This document shows, piece by piece, positions 18,660 through 26,880 of a DNA stretch of 64,000 nt. The notes below the pieces were generated by a model. It was not told where the DNA came from. It ran no database searches and worked only from the letters and a program-made list of their open reading frames with translations. The stretch's first letter is position 1; each line of letters opens with the position of its first letter. The translations under genes and the position numbers were made by a program. Source of the stretch: Bradyrhizobium sp. SK17 (GTDB taxonomy: Bacteria > Pseudomonadota > Alphaproteobacteria > Rhizobiales > Xanthobacteraceae); NCBI RefSeq assembly GCF_002831585.1, contig NZ_CP025113.1, positions 1,116,001 to 1,180,000 of the forward strand. The letters run 5' to 3'.

Positions 18660-18688
18660 CGGCACCGTCGTCGCACTCACTCCATCAC

Positions 18689-18790
18689 CGTCACCCTGAG
18701 GAGCGCGTAGCGCTTCTCGAAGGGTCGACGGCCCCCGCTCGTGGCCGTGCATCCTTCGAGACGCCGCTTCGCGGCTCATCAGGGTAACGG
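18689..18790. repeat. Palindromic repeat, family C (copy 1)
   Basis: Starts CGTCACCCTGAGGAGCGCG and ends CAGGGTAACGG, with an inner CTCGAAGGGTCGACGG and CATCCTTCGAGACG pair. Related copies lie at 34689-34810 and 51071-51112. It starts 29 bases after the purC stop. Confidence 0.7.
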
Positions 18791-18830
18791 GGAGAGGGCG
18801 CGCTGCGCGCCTGCATCAACCAGCCACGGA

Positions 18831-18847
18831 GGTGAATTCCATTCACC
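18831..18847. promoter_or_regulatory. Perfect dyad GGTGAAT-TCC-ATTCACC
   Basis: A 17-base palindrome with 7-base arms, 72 bases before the zinc alcohol dehydrogenase start. Size and spacing fit an operator for a dimeric repressor or activator, but no regulator gene is adjacent. Tentative. Confidence 0.35.
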
Positions 18848-18918
18848 CCTGTTGAAGACAAACCTTTTGTCGCCGCACCCACCACCCTGCACTCTCCGCC
18901 CGTAACGGAGACTGCACG

Positions 18919-19959
18919 ATGCGGCAATTGACTTATGTCGGCGGCAACAAGGTCGAATGGTGGGACGTTCCCGCACCGACCTTGCAGGATGATGGCGACG
19001 CGCTGGTGCAGCCGCTTGCGGTGACGCGTTGCGATCTCGACCTTGCGATCGTGCACGGCCGATCGGGCCTGCAAGGGCCATTCGCGCTCGGGCACGAGAC
19101 GGCCGGCCGCATCACCGCGGTCGGCGATCGGGTGAAGAGTTTTGCGCCCGGCGATCTCGTGATCGTGCCATTCCAGATCAGCTGCGGCACCTGCGACCGG
19201 TGCCGGCGCGGCCACACCAATGCCTGCACGGCGGTGCCGTTTCGCTCGTCCTACGGGCTGAAGCCGGTTTGCGGCGTCGAATATGGCGGCGGACTGTCCG
19301 ACCTGATCCGTGTGCCGTTCGCCGATCACATGCTGGTGCGACAGCCGGAGGGCCATGCGCTATCGCAGACCGCGGGGCTGGCCGACGGCGCGACCGACGG
19401 CTTTTCCGCGGTGGCGCGCTTGCTGCGGCAATGGCCCGGCGCGGCTGTGCTGGTGATCGGCGGGTTCGCGCAATCGCTTGCGATGTTCGCGGTGCAGGCC
19501 GCGTTGGCGTGCGGTGCGGGCCGCGTCGTCTATCTCGACGACCATTCGCCGCGGCTGGCCAAGGCAAAGGCACTGGGCGCCGATATCGTCGAGGCGCCGG
19601 CGGGTCTGGTGATGGAGCCACCCGGCCTGTTCCCGATCGTGATCGACGCCGCGGCAACCGACGCCAGCATCCTCCTGGCCTTCCGTGCAACCGAACCGAA
19701 CGGCCTCTGCCAGCGCATGTATGGCGACTTCGCCGCGACCACGCCGGTGCCGCTGCGGCACATGTACGGCGTCGGAATCACGCTGAGGGTCAGCCGCGTC
19801 AATGTGCGTGCCGAACTGCCCGACTGCGTTGCGCATGTTACGGCGGGACACTACCACCCGGAGCATGTGATCACCCGCCGCGTCCGGTTCGAGGATGCGC
19901 ATGAGGCGATCGGCGATCCGACCATCCGCGTCGCCTTCGTTCACGATGGCATCGCCTGA
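18919..19959 (+). CDS. Zinc-dependent medium-chain alcohol dehydrogenase-like protein
   Basis: A 346-residue MDR-superfamily protein. It has a catalytic-zinc region (Cys in VTRCDLDLAIVHG, then GHETAGRI), the four-Cys structural zinc loop (CGTCDRCRRGHTNAC), and a Rossmann segment (AAVLVIGGFAQSLAMFAVQAAL). The usual GxGxxG is altered to GGFAQS, so cofactor binding may be unusual. Conserved residues otherwise suggest an active NAD(P)-dependent dehydrogenase of unknown substrate. GGAG lies 8 bases before the ATG. It is alone apart from the following enoyl-CoA hydratase-like gene 50 bases on, with which it may be co-transcribed. Confidence 0.87.
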   Translation: MRQLTYVGGNKVEWWDVPAPTLQDDGDALVQPLAVTRCDLDLAIVHGRSGLQGPFALGHETAGRITAVGDRVKSFAPGDLVIVPFQISCGTCDRCRRGHTNACTAVPFRSSYGLKPVCGVEYGGGLSDLIRVPFADHMLVRQPEGHALSQTAGLADGATDGFSAVARLLRQWPGAAVLVIGGFAQSLAMFAVQAALACGAGRVVYLDDHSPRLAKAKALGADIVEAPAGLVMEPPGLFPIVIDAAATDASILLAFRATEPNGLCQRMYGDFAATTPVPLRHMYGVGITLRVSRVNVRAELPDCVAHVTAGHYHPEHVITRRVRFEDAHEAIGDPTIRVAFVHDGIA

Positions 19960-20009
19960 CCAACGGCGCTAGGCTGCTCTCCAACCAGAAAAGCAAAGGG
20001 AGCCAGCCA

Positions 20010-20813
20010 ATGACCGAACCCGACAGCGTGCTCGTCGAGCGCGATGGTCCGATCACCATCGTCTCGATCAACCGTCCGCACAACCGCAACGCGGTCGATG
20101 GCGCGACCGCGCGCAAATTGTATGACGCGTTCACGGCCTTCGATGCCGACGCCAACGCATCGGTCGCGGTGTTCACCGGCACCGGCGGCACGTTCTGCGC
20201 CGGCGCCGATCTCAAGGCGGTGGCGGCGGGTGATCCCGAGAGGAAGCGCGAGATCGGCGGCCATGACACCATCGCGCCGATGGGACCGAGCCGGATGCGG
20301 CTGTCGAAGCCGGTGATCGCCGCGATCGAAGGCTTCGCCGTCGCCGGCGGCATGGAGCTCGCGCTGTGGGCCGATATGCGCGTCGTCGCCGAGGACGCGA
20401 CCTTCGGCGTGTTCTGCCGCCGCTTCGGCGTGCCGCTGATCGATCTCGGCACCATCCGTCTGCCGCGACTGATCGGCCATTCGCAAGCGATCGATCTGAT
20501 CCTCACCGGACGCCCGGTGAGCGGCGCTGAAGCCCACCGCATCGGGCTTGCCAACCGCCTGGTGCCGAAGGGCGAGACGCGCGCGCACGCCATCGCGCTC
20601 GCCAGGGAGATCGCCCAGTTCCCGCAGACCTGCTTGCGCGCCGACCGCCTGTCGGCGCTGCGGCAGTGGGACCTCGAGGAAGAAGAAGCGATCAGGAACG
20701 AGATGCGCGGCGGGCTCGACGTGATCGCGTCAGGCGAGACGCTGTCCGGCGCGACGCGATTCGCCTCAGGCATCGGGCGTCACGGCGCCTTCGGCAACCA
20801 GGGCGGCGGCTAG
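20010..20813 (+). CDS. Crotonase/enoyl-CoA hydratase family protein
   Basis: A 267-residue crotonase-fold protein. The oxyanion-hole segments are FCAGADLKAVAAGD and KPVIAAIEGFAVAGGMELALWADMRV; the following VFCRRFGVPLIDLGTIRLPRLIG is the expected second active-site stretch, with Asp where classical hydratases have their second catalytic Glu. That favours a hydratase or isomerase of non-standard specificity. GGGAG lies 8 bases before ATG. Substrate unknown. No beta-oxidation cluster surrounds it. Confidence 0.88.
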   Translation: MTEPDSVLVERDGPITIVSINRPHNRNAVDGATARKLYDAFTAFDADANASVAVFTGTGGTFCAGADLKAVAAGDPERKREIGGHDTIAPMGPSRMRLSKPVIAAIEGFAVAGGMELALWADMRVVAEDATFGVFCRRFGVPLIDLGTIRLPRLIGHSQAIDLILTGRPVSGAEAHRIGLANRLVPKGETRAHAIALAREIAQFPQTCLRADRLSALRQWDLEEEEAIRNEMRGGLDVIASGETLSGATRFASGIGRHGAFGNQGGG

Positions 20814-20885
20814 TCCCGCAACCTCAGCCTTTGCGTTCGCGCCGCGGACGTGCTGACCTGTCGTACCCATTCCGGAAGCAAGAAC

Positions 20886-21932
20886 ATGCCCGCACAAGCG
20901 ATCGCAACCGAGCTGAAGACCTTCACCACGTCAAATTTCCGCTTACAGAACGGCGGCGCGCTTCCGGAGGTCACGATCGCGTACCGCACCGTCGGCACGC
21001 TGTCGGCCAACCGTGACAACGCCGTGCTGATCACCCATGGCAACACCAGCGGCCCGCAGATGATCGACCCCGGCGGATCGACCGGCGAAGGCAGCTGGTG
21101 CGAGATCGTCGGCCCCGACAAGGCCGTCGACACCAACCGCTACTTCGCGATCTGCCCGAACATGCTGGGCTCGTCCTACGGCTCGACCAGCGCGGCGAGC
21201 ATCGACCCGCGGACGGGCCGGCACTACGGGCCGCGCTTTCCCGATATCACCGTCGGCGACATCGTCGCCACCCAGCGTGCGTTGCTCGATGGGCTCGGCA
21301 TCGAAAAGCTGGTTGCGATCGTCGGTCCGTCCTATGGCGGATTCCAGGCACTGCAATGGGCGGTGGACTATCCCGACGCCATGCGCGGCATCGCCGCCGT
21401 GGTCACCGCGCCGCTGGTGCCACGCGAGCGTTCCGAAGGCAATGTCGCACGCTTGATGGCGACCTTGTCGCAGGATCCGAACTGGAACGGCGGCGACTAT
21501 TACGATCACGGTGGCGTGCTCGAAAGCATGATCCAGATCCGCTCCGCGACGCTGAAGACCTACGGCATCGAAACGCGGTTGCGCGACACGCTGAGCGATG
21601 CCGCCGAAATCGAGGCCGCGATCCGCGCCGAGGCGACGGAGTGGGCCAAGGGGTTCGACGCCAATTCGCTGCTGACCCTTGCCAAGGCACTGCGCGGCTT
21701 CGACGTGACGGCGCAGTTCGGGCAGATCAAGGCCAAGCTGCTCTATGTGTTGTCGCGGACCGACAGACTGTTCCCGCCGGAGCTCGCGCAGCAGGTGATG
21801 CCGGCGCTCAAGGGAGCCGGCGTCGATGCCGATTATTTCCTGCTCGACAGCGACTACGGCCATTCGGCATCAGGCCGCGACGCCCACAAATGGGCACCGC
21901 GGTTGCGCACGTTCATGGACAGCCTCGGCTAG
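20886..21932 (+). CDS. MetX-like alpha/beta-hydrolase (homoserine acetyltransferase family)
   Basis: A 348-residue alpha/beta-hydrolase related to MetX acyltransferases. Family features: VTIAYRTVGTLSANRDNAVLITHGNTSG, FAICPNMLGSSYGSTSAASIDP, the nucleophile elbow VGPSYGGFQALQWA (Ser 149), VLSRTDRLFPPE with the acid Asp, and a C-terminal catalytic His in DYGHSASGRD. True MetX has GGSMGGMQ at the elbow, so GPSYGG points to a paralogue, possibly a plain hydrolase or an acyltransferase with another acceptor. GGAAG precedes ATG 20886; a longer start at 20850 lacks a better site. It follows the crotonase gene by 72 bases. Confidence 0.85.
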   Translation: MPAQAIATELKTFTTSNFRLQNGGALPEVTIAYRTVGTLSANRDNAVLITHGNTSGPQMIDPGGSTGEGSWCEIVGPDKAVDTNRYFAICPNMLGSSYGSTSAASIDPRTGRHYGPRFPDITVGDIVATQRALLDGLGIEKLVAIVGPSYGGFQALQWAVDYPDAMRGIAAVVTAPLVPRERSEGNVARLMATLSQDPNWNGGDYYDHGGVLESMIQIRSATLKTYGIETRLRDTLSDAAEIEAAIRAEATEWAKGFDANSLLTLAKALRGFDVTAQFGQIKAKLLYVLSRTDRLFPPELAQQVMPALKGAGVDADYFLLDSDYGHSASGRDAHKWAPRLRTFMDSLG

Positions 21933-22021
21933 ACAATCGGGCCAGACAGAACCGGCACGCCGACCTCCGTGCGGGTAGAGCAATCGCATATGGCAGCGAG
22001 CGGCTTTGCTGTCTCCACATT

Positions 22022-22108
22022 CGTCATGGCCGGGCTTGTCCTGGCCATCCACGTCTTCCTCACGCGGAAACTAAGACGTGGATGCCCGGCACAAGGCCGG
22101 ACATGACG
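22022..22108. repeat. Palindromic repeat, family A (copy 1)
   Basis: About 87 bases beginning CGTCATGGCCGGGCTTGTCC and ending GGCCGGACATGACG, with inner arms CCACGTCTT and AAGACGTGG. The halves form a long imperfect hairpin. Further copies are at 31477-31566 and 38120-38209, each shortly after a stop codon. Confidence 0.8.
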
Positions 22109-22234
22109 GACTTTGTGGGGAAATCGAGCGCATATGCGATAGCCCTGCCCGTACGCGGGAGAGGCCAAAATGCGCGGGCTGAGAAGCGCTGTCACAAAAA
22201 TCCTGTTGTCGTCCTGCGCCGGGCTCGTCTACGA

Positions 22235-22341
22235 CTAGAGCCTTTCCCATCCCGATGGAATCGGGACGGGGCTCCAGGTTTCTTGTCTTGACGCGTTTTC
22301 TTCACGCGAACCGGTATCCACTTCGCTCGAAAACGCTCTAG
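22235..22341. repeat. Palindromic element bounded by CTAGAGC...GCTCTAG-type ends
   Basis: Opens CTAGAGCCTTTCCCATCCCGA, contains a TCCCGATGGAATCGGGA hairpin and closes with GAACCGGTATCCACTTCGC and GAAAACGCTCTAG. The type is familiar from Bradyrhizobium and Rhodopseudomonas intergenic DNA (recollection, not searched). One copy in this window. Confidence 0.6.
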
Positions 22342-22368
22342 CGGCGATAGTTTAGGATATTTTTCAAC

Positions 22369-24567
22369 GTGATCGGTCGGTCGCTCCATTTCGGCTCGCG
22401 CGCGCGGCGGGCCATGCATGACATTCTCGGCGGCAGCGCCGCCAGCGTGCTCGGCATCACCTTCGGCCTGTCCTATGCGCTGCTGATCTTCGCCGGGCCA
22501 TTGGCGCCCTATCTGTCATATGGCGTCGCGGCGACGTTCATCTCCTCGGCGGTGCTCGCGACCTTCATTGCCTTCGGCAGCTCACTGCCTTTCGCGGTCG
22601 CCGGCCCGGACACATCAACGTCTGCGGTGACGGGAATCCTGATGGCCACGCTGGTCGAACGCATCGGCAGCGCCGACCCGACCGCGCCGCTGCTGTCGCC
22701 GGTGCTGATCACGCTGGGACTCTCGACCATCGTCACGGGCATCGTGCTGTGCTGTCTCGGGCTGACGCGGCTGGGCCGCGCCATTCGCTACGTGCCCTAC
22801 CCCGTGGTCGGTGGATTCCTCGGGGCGACCGGCCTGCTGATCGTGCTGGGCGCGATCAGGGTGATCACCGGTTACCCGGTCCAGCTCAGCACCCTGCACC
22901 GCTTCACGAACATGATCACGATCTCCGAACTGAGCGCCGCCTGCGCGATGGCGCTGGTGCTGTATCTGACCTGGCATCGCTCGCGCACCCCGTTCGGCCT
23001 GCCGATCATCCTGGTCGGCGGCGTGATCGTGGCGCATCTCACCTTCTGGATCATCGGCATTACGCCCGAGGAAGCTCACCTGACCGGCTGGACCCTCGAG
23101 CCGCCACCGGCATCGACTTTCATGCTGCCGTGGCACACCGCCGAGCTTATGCATTATCCGTGGTCGGCGGTGCCGGACCTGCTCGGCAATCTGATCGCCG
23201 TGGTGTTCGTCACAGCGGCGAGCACGCTGTTCAACACCACCGGCATCGAGGTCGCGGTGCATCGCGAGGCCAATCTCGAACGCGAGCTCAACATCACCGG
23301 CTTCGCCAATATCGTGACCGGCGCGCTGGCCGGCTATGCCGGCTGCATCTCGGTCAGCCGTTCGATCCTGAATTTCTCCAGCGGCGGGCGAGGCCCGCTG
23401 TCCGGGCTGACGGTTGCCGCGATCTCGCTGCTGATGCTGGCCCTGGCGCCGCAGCTGCTCGGCTACATGCCGAAGTTCGTGCTCGGCGGGCTCCTGATCT
23501 ATCTCGGCGCCGACCAGTTGCACAAATGGATGATCGAATCGCGCAAGCGGCTGTCGCAGACCGAGTATCTTTCGCTGCTGGCGATCGTCGCCATCATCGT
23601 GACCTGGGGCTTCGTGCCCGGCATCCTGATCGGAATCATCATCGGCTGCGCGACCTTTGCGCTCAGCGCGGCGCGGGTCGAGGCGATCAAGTTCGGCTTC
23701 GACGGTGCCGAATACCGCAGCTCGCTCGATCGCTCGCGCGACGATCAGGACGTGCTGCTGGCGCATGGCGGCAAGATCCAGGGCTTGACCTTGCAGAGCT
23801 ATCTGTTCTTCGGCTCCGCCAACCGGCTCTATCAGCACGTCAAGACCCTGCTGGCCGCGCGGCCGGAGTGCCGCTATCTGCTGTTCGATTTCAAGCTCGT
23901 CACCGGCATCGATTCCTCGGCGGCCTACAGTTTCGCGCAGATCAAGCGCAGCGCGCATGACGTCGGCGTCGAGCTGGTGCTGGTGCATCTGGCGGCGAAG
24001 GCCGAGCAGGTGTTGCGCTCCGGCGACTTCATCACCGAGGGCGTGACCGTGATCGACGAGCTCGATCGCGCGCTGGAATGGTGCGAGAACCAGATCATCG
24101 CCCAGCACCAGGAACTCGCACAGGAGGAGGCCGATTTGCGCGGCTGGTTCACCGGGATGCTGGGCAGCGAGGACGACGCCGATACGTTGATCCGGCGTTG
24201 TCAGCGCATCGAGGTCGACACCGGCGAGATCATCGTACACGCCGGCGACGCCGCCGATTCCATGCACTTCATCCTCGACGGTCGCGTCGGCATCATGGTG
24301 CCGGCCGAGGACGGCCGCACCACGCGGGTGCGCAGCCTCGGCCGCTATACCACGATCGGCGAGATGGGCCTGGTCTCGCAGGTCCCGCGCAGCGCGACCA
24401 TCCAGGCCGAGATGGCGAGCGTGCTCTACGTGCTCAACACGCACCAGTTCGCCGCGATCCGCGACGAGGACCCCGAGCTCAGCCACAAGCTCCTGACCTA
24501 TTTCGTATCCGTGATCGCGGAGCGGCTGAGCTTCGCCAACCGCACCATCGCGGTGCTGCGGCGCTAG
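22369..24567 (+). CDS. SulP/SLC26-type anion transporter with STAS and cyclic-nucleotide-binding domains
   Basis: A 732-residue protein. Residues 20-430 hold about 12 hydrophobic segments of the SulP family (sulfate, bicarbonate and other anions), including SLPFAVAGPDTSTSAV and NTTGIEVAVHREANLERE. Residues 460-570 form a STAS domain (FDFKLVTGIDSSAAYSFAQI). Residues 600-725 are a cNMP-binding/CAP effector domain: MHFILDGRVGIMVP, then the phosphate cassette GEMGLVSQVPRSAT with its conserved Glu and Arg. So anion transport may be gated by a cyclic nucleotide or similar ligand. GTG 22369 follows TAGGAT; ATG 22414 is a shorter option. No helix-turn-helix is present, so it is not a regulator. Confidence 0.9.
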   Translation: MIGRSLHFGSRARRAMHDILGGSAASVLGITFGLSYALLIFAGPLAPYLSYGVAATFISSAVLATFIAFGSSLPFAVAGPDTSTSAVTGILMATLVERIGSADPTAPLLSPVLITLGLSTIVTGIVLCCLGLTRLGRAIRYVPYPVVGGFLGATGLLIVLGAIRVITGYPVQLSTLHRFTNMITISELSAACAMALVLYLTWHRSRTPFGLPIILVGGVIVAHLTFWIIGITPEEAHLTGWTLEPPPASTFMLPWHTAELMHYPWSAVPDLLGNLIAVVFVTAASTLFNTTGIEVAVHREANLERELNITGFANIVTGALAGYAGCISVSRSILNFSSGGRGPLSGLTVAAISLLMLALAPQLLGYMPKFVLGGLLIYLGADQLHKWMIESRKRLSQTEYLSLLAIVAIIVTWGFVPGILIGIIIGCATFALSAARVEAIKFGFDGAEYRSSLDRSRDDQDVLLAHGGKIQGLTLQSYLFFGSANRLYQHVKTLLAARPECRYLLFDFKLVTGIDSSAAYSFAQIKRSAHDVGVELVLVHLAAKAEQVLRSGDFITEGVTVIDELDRALEWCENQIIAQHQELAQEEADLRGWFTGMLGSEDDADTLIRRCQRIEVDTGEIIVHAGDAADSMHFILDGRVGIMVPAEDGRTTRVRSLGRYTTIGEMGLVSQVPRSATIQAEMASVLYVLNTHQFAAIRDEDPELSHKLLTYFVSVIAERLSFANRTIAVLRR

Positions 24568-24619
24568 TACGCGAGCCGGATTTCGCGTTACGTCTCCAAG
24601 CTGCGAAGATACCGTTGAG

Positions 24620-25990
24620 CTACAGCAGCCCCCGGCTTGCGCTCGCCGCGAGTTCGTCCATCAGCGCCTTGTCCTCATAGCGCGCGAGCGACAGGCTGCG
24701 GGCGAATGCCGGCGCCGGCGCACCGACGACGGCACGGGCGCAGAGATCGCCGGTGGCGCAGGCGCCCATCGTGCCGTAACCCGACAAGGCAGCGGCGAGG
24801 AACACGCCCGGCGTCTTGGCAGCCCCGATCAGCGGCCAGTTTTCCTTCGTCATCGGATAGTAGCCGCCATAGTGCACGCGGTCGCGCGGCAGCGCGCCGA
24901 GATAATGCTTGAGCCGCGGTTGCAGCCGGCTCGCCGCGCGCAGCACCACCTCAGGAAAGTATGGGTTCAGCTCCGGCTCGCGGACCGGCTCGGTCGTCGT
25001 CTCGTCATTGAACGCCCAGCCGAGCTTGATCCACTCGCCGTGATCGCCGCCGTCGGGCCGGCAATGGATGCTGCCCGGCATCGGCGCCAGCAGGCGCGCG
25101 AATTCCGGCGCCGCTACGAGCGCCTCGCGCTCGTCATCGGACCACGCCAGCGTCTGGCCGTCGAGATCGATCGCAAACGGCATCCTGCGATCGACCGCGC
25201 GGTTGCGATCGGCGAACGCGATCTTCTGTTGCAGCACGTTGACGATCGGCAGCGTTTCGCCATGCATCGCCGCGACATGCGCCGCGAACGGACCGGCGGC
25301 ATTGACGATGATATCGGTCTTGATGGTCTGTCGCGCACCATCGGTCACCACATCGACGGCGAAGCGATCGGTCTTCGCGATGCCGACCACCCTCCCCTGC
25401 TGGAACCGTGCACCCAGCGGCCGCATGGTTTCCAGCATGTACTGGCCGAGCTGCTGGCCGCTGATGTCGCCGGCACGACGGATATGCAGCGCAGTCGCGA
25501 CCTCCCGGTCGAAGGTCGGGTAATGCGCCTGGATCAGGTCGCGGCCGAGCAGGACGTCGACGCCGTCGGGCGCGCTCTGCCAGTCGGCCGAATGCGGCGG
25601 CAAGTAGCCGCGGCCTGAACCTTCATGCAGGCGGATCAGCTGCGCGGCCTGCGCGCCGTAGCCGGCGTGGAGTTGCTGCAACAGCTCGTCCGGCGTTTCT
25701 TCACGCGTGACCAGAAGGTAGCCACGCCGCGTCATGTGGAGGCGGTTGTCGCTGCGGCGCGCGATCTCCTCCATCAGGTCGGTGGAATGGTTGGTGAAAT
25801 CGGCCATCGTCGGATGCGGCCACCAATTGCGATAATTCTCGCCCGATTGCGCCGAGGTCAGCGCCATCGGCTGACCTTCATCGACGATCAACAGACGCGC
25901 GCGCTTGTGCTCGACCGCGAGGTAATAGGCCGTGGCGATCCCGACGATGCCGGCACCGATCACCAGGATTTCGACGTCATTGGTCTTCAC
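24620..25990 (-). CDS. FAD-dependent oxidoreductase, glycine/D-amino acid oxidase (DAO) family
   Basis: A 456-residue flavoprotein with an N-terminal Rossmann dinucleotide-binding motif EILVIGAGIVGIATAYYL and IVDEGQPM, and the DAO-family C-terminal region ending in VFLAAALSGYGTMGACATGDL. Such enzymes oxidise secondary or D-amino acids and similar amines to imino acids. GTG 25990 is preferred because GGAG lies 7 bases upstream; an in-frame start at 26026 lacks one. It is 60 bases downstream of a GntR regulator on the same strand, probably in one transcript, and near a solute-binding protein gene and a succinate-semialdehyde dehydrogenase, which suggests amine or amino-acid catabolism. Substrate unknown. 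Confidence 0.85.
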   Translation of the reverse strand: MKTNDVEILVIGAGIVGIATAYYLAVEHKRARLLIVDEGQPMALTSAQSGENYRNWWPHPTMADFTNHSTDLMEEIARRSDNRLHMTRRGYLLVTREETPDELLQQLHAGYGAQAAQLIRLHEGSGRGYLPPHSADWQSAPDGVDVLLGRDLIQAHYPTFDREVATALHIRRAGDISGQQLGQYMLETMRPLGARFQQGRVVGIAKTDRFAVDVVTDGARQTIKTDIIVNAAGPFAAHVAAMHGETLPIVNVLQQKIAFADRNRAVDRRMPFAIDLDGQTLAWSDDEREALVAAPEFARLLAPMPGSIHCRPDGGDHGEWIKLGWAFNDETTTEPVREPELNPYFPEVVLRAASRLQPRLKHYLGALPRDRVHYGGYYPMTKENWPLIGAAKTPGVFLAAALSGYGTMGACATGDLCARAVVGAPAPAFARSLSLARYEDKALMDELAASASRGLL

Positions 25991-26050
25991 ATGCAGTCTC
26001 CGGTCGGCCCGCAGCGGAGCCGGCAATGGTTCGTGATGTCTCGATATCGA

Positions 26051-26743
26051 TCAGACCGGGGCAGCATCCCGCAACGCCTGGCGTTGTGCCGAGCGCAACG
26101 TCTTCTGCGTCTCCTCGATATGCTCGCGCAGCAGGCGGACGGCTTTCTTGGCCTCGCCGTCGCGGCAGAGTTCGAGCAGCCGGTAGTGGTCGCGCTGCGG
26201 ACGCTCCTTGCCGGTGGCCTGCGACACCAGCGCCCGCGTGAAGCGGCCGACATGGCCGTAATTCGCCTCGATCATGCCGAGCAGCCGCGGGCGATTGCAC
26301 GGCGCGTAGAGCGCGGCGTGGAATTTCCAGTTGAAGGCGCCCCATTGCGCCGGATCTGGCTCCGCGTCATAGGCCCGGAGGATTTTCGTCGCCTCATCGA
26401 GATCGATCTCGGTCATGTCGGGTATCGCCAGGCGCAATGCATGGCATTCGAGCGCGATGCGGATCTCGAGCAGCTCGATCACCTCGTCGATCGAGAGGTC
26501 GGAGACGACCGCGCCGCGGTTGGGCAGGAAGGTGACGAAACCCTCCGCCTCGAGCTGGCGCAATGCCTCACGCACCGGGATCCGGCTGGTGCCGAACCGC
26601 GTGGCCAGTTCGTCCTGGCGCAGCTGCGATCCGGGCGCGAGCTCGCCCGAGCTGATCGCGGCCCGCAGCGCCTCCCGCACGGCGTCCGGCGCGGAACCGT
26701 GGGGTCCGGCCCCTCGGTGGCTGGCGGCGGCTGCGTGCTCCAT
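26051..26743 (-). CDS. GntR family transcriptional regulator, FadR/FCD subfamily
   Basis: A 230-residue regulator. The N-terminal winged helix is clear: REALRAAISSGELAPGSQL, then RFGTSRIPVREALRQLEAEGFVTFLPNRGAVV. The C-terminal FCD ligand domain has FNWKFHAALYAPCNRPRLLGMI and QRDHYRLLELCRDGEAKKA with the His/Asp residues that bind a metal and a carboxylate ligand. Such proteins usually repress neighbouring catabolic or uptake genes until a small carboxylic acid binds. It is divergent from the solute-binding protein gene and upstream of the DAO gene. The intervening DNA has a repeated 10-mer that may be its binding site. Confidence 0.9.
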   Translation of the reverse strand: MEHAAAASHRGAGPHGSAPDAVREALRAAISSGELAPGSQLRQDELATRFGTSRIPVREALRQLEAEGFVTFLPNRGAVVSDLSIDEVIELLEIRIALECHALRLAIPDMTEIDLDEATKILRAYDAEPDPAQWGAFNWKFHAALYAPCNRPRLLGMIEANYGHVGRFTRALVSQATGKERPQRDHYRLLELCRDGEAKKAVRLLREHIEETQKTLRSAQRQALRDAAPV

Positions 26744-26796
26744 CCGGATTCTCTCGTGCTGATACGCCCGAGCGGAATATCCGACCGGGCCAAGAT

Positions 26797-26840
26797 TGTA
26801 TAAAATTACTTTCTTGATTATGCAATGCTGTGTATAAAAT
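26797..26840. promoter_or_regulatory. Direct 10-mer repeats, candidate GntR operators
   Basis: TGTATAAAAT occurs at 26797-26806 and again at 26831-26840, spaced 34 bases start to start (a little over three helical turns), in the AT-rich gap between the divergent GntR and solute-binding-protein genes. FCD-type GntR proteins often bind TTGTATACAA-like sites, and the first copy reads TTGTATA. The same elements could also serve as -10 boxes. Function is inferred. Confidence 0.45.
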
Positions 26841-26880
26841 CTTGACCTATCGTATCCAATCCCGCCGACAGCCGCGAATC

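Larger units (their letters stand above)
21933..22368. other. Gene-free gap filled by two repeat elements
   Basis: 436 bases with no supportable gene. It holds a family A palindrome (22022-22108) and a second, different palindromic element (22235-22341); between them is unremarkable GC-rich sequence. An AT-rich stretch TAGTTTAGGATATTTTTC (22348-22365) just before the transporter gene may be part of its promoter or ribosome binding site. Confidence 0.6.
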
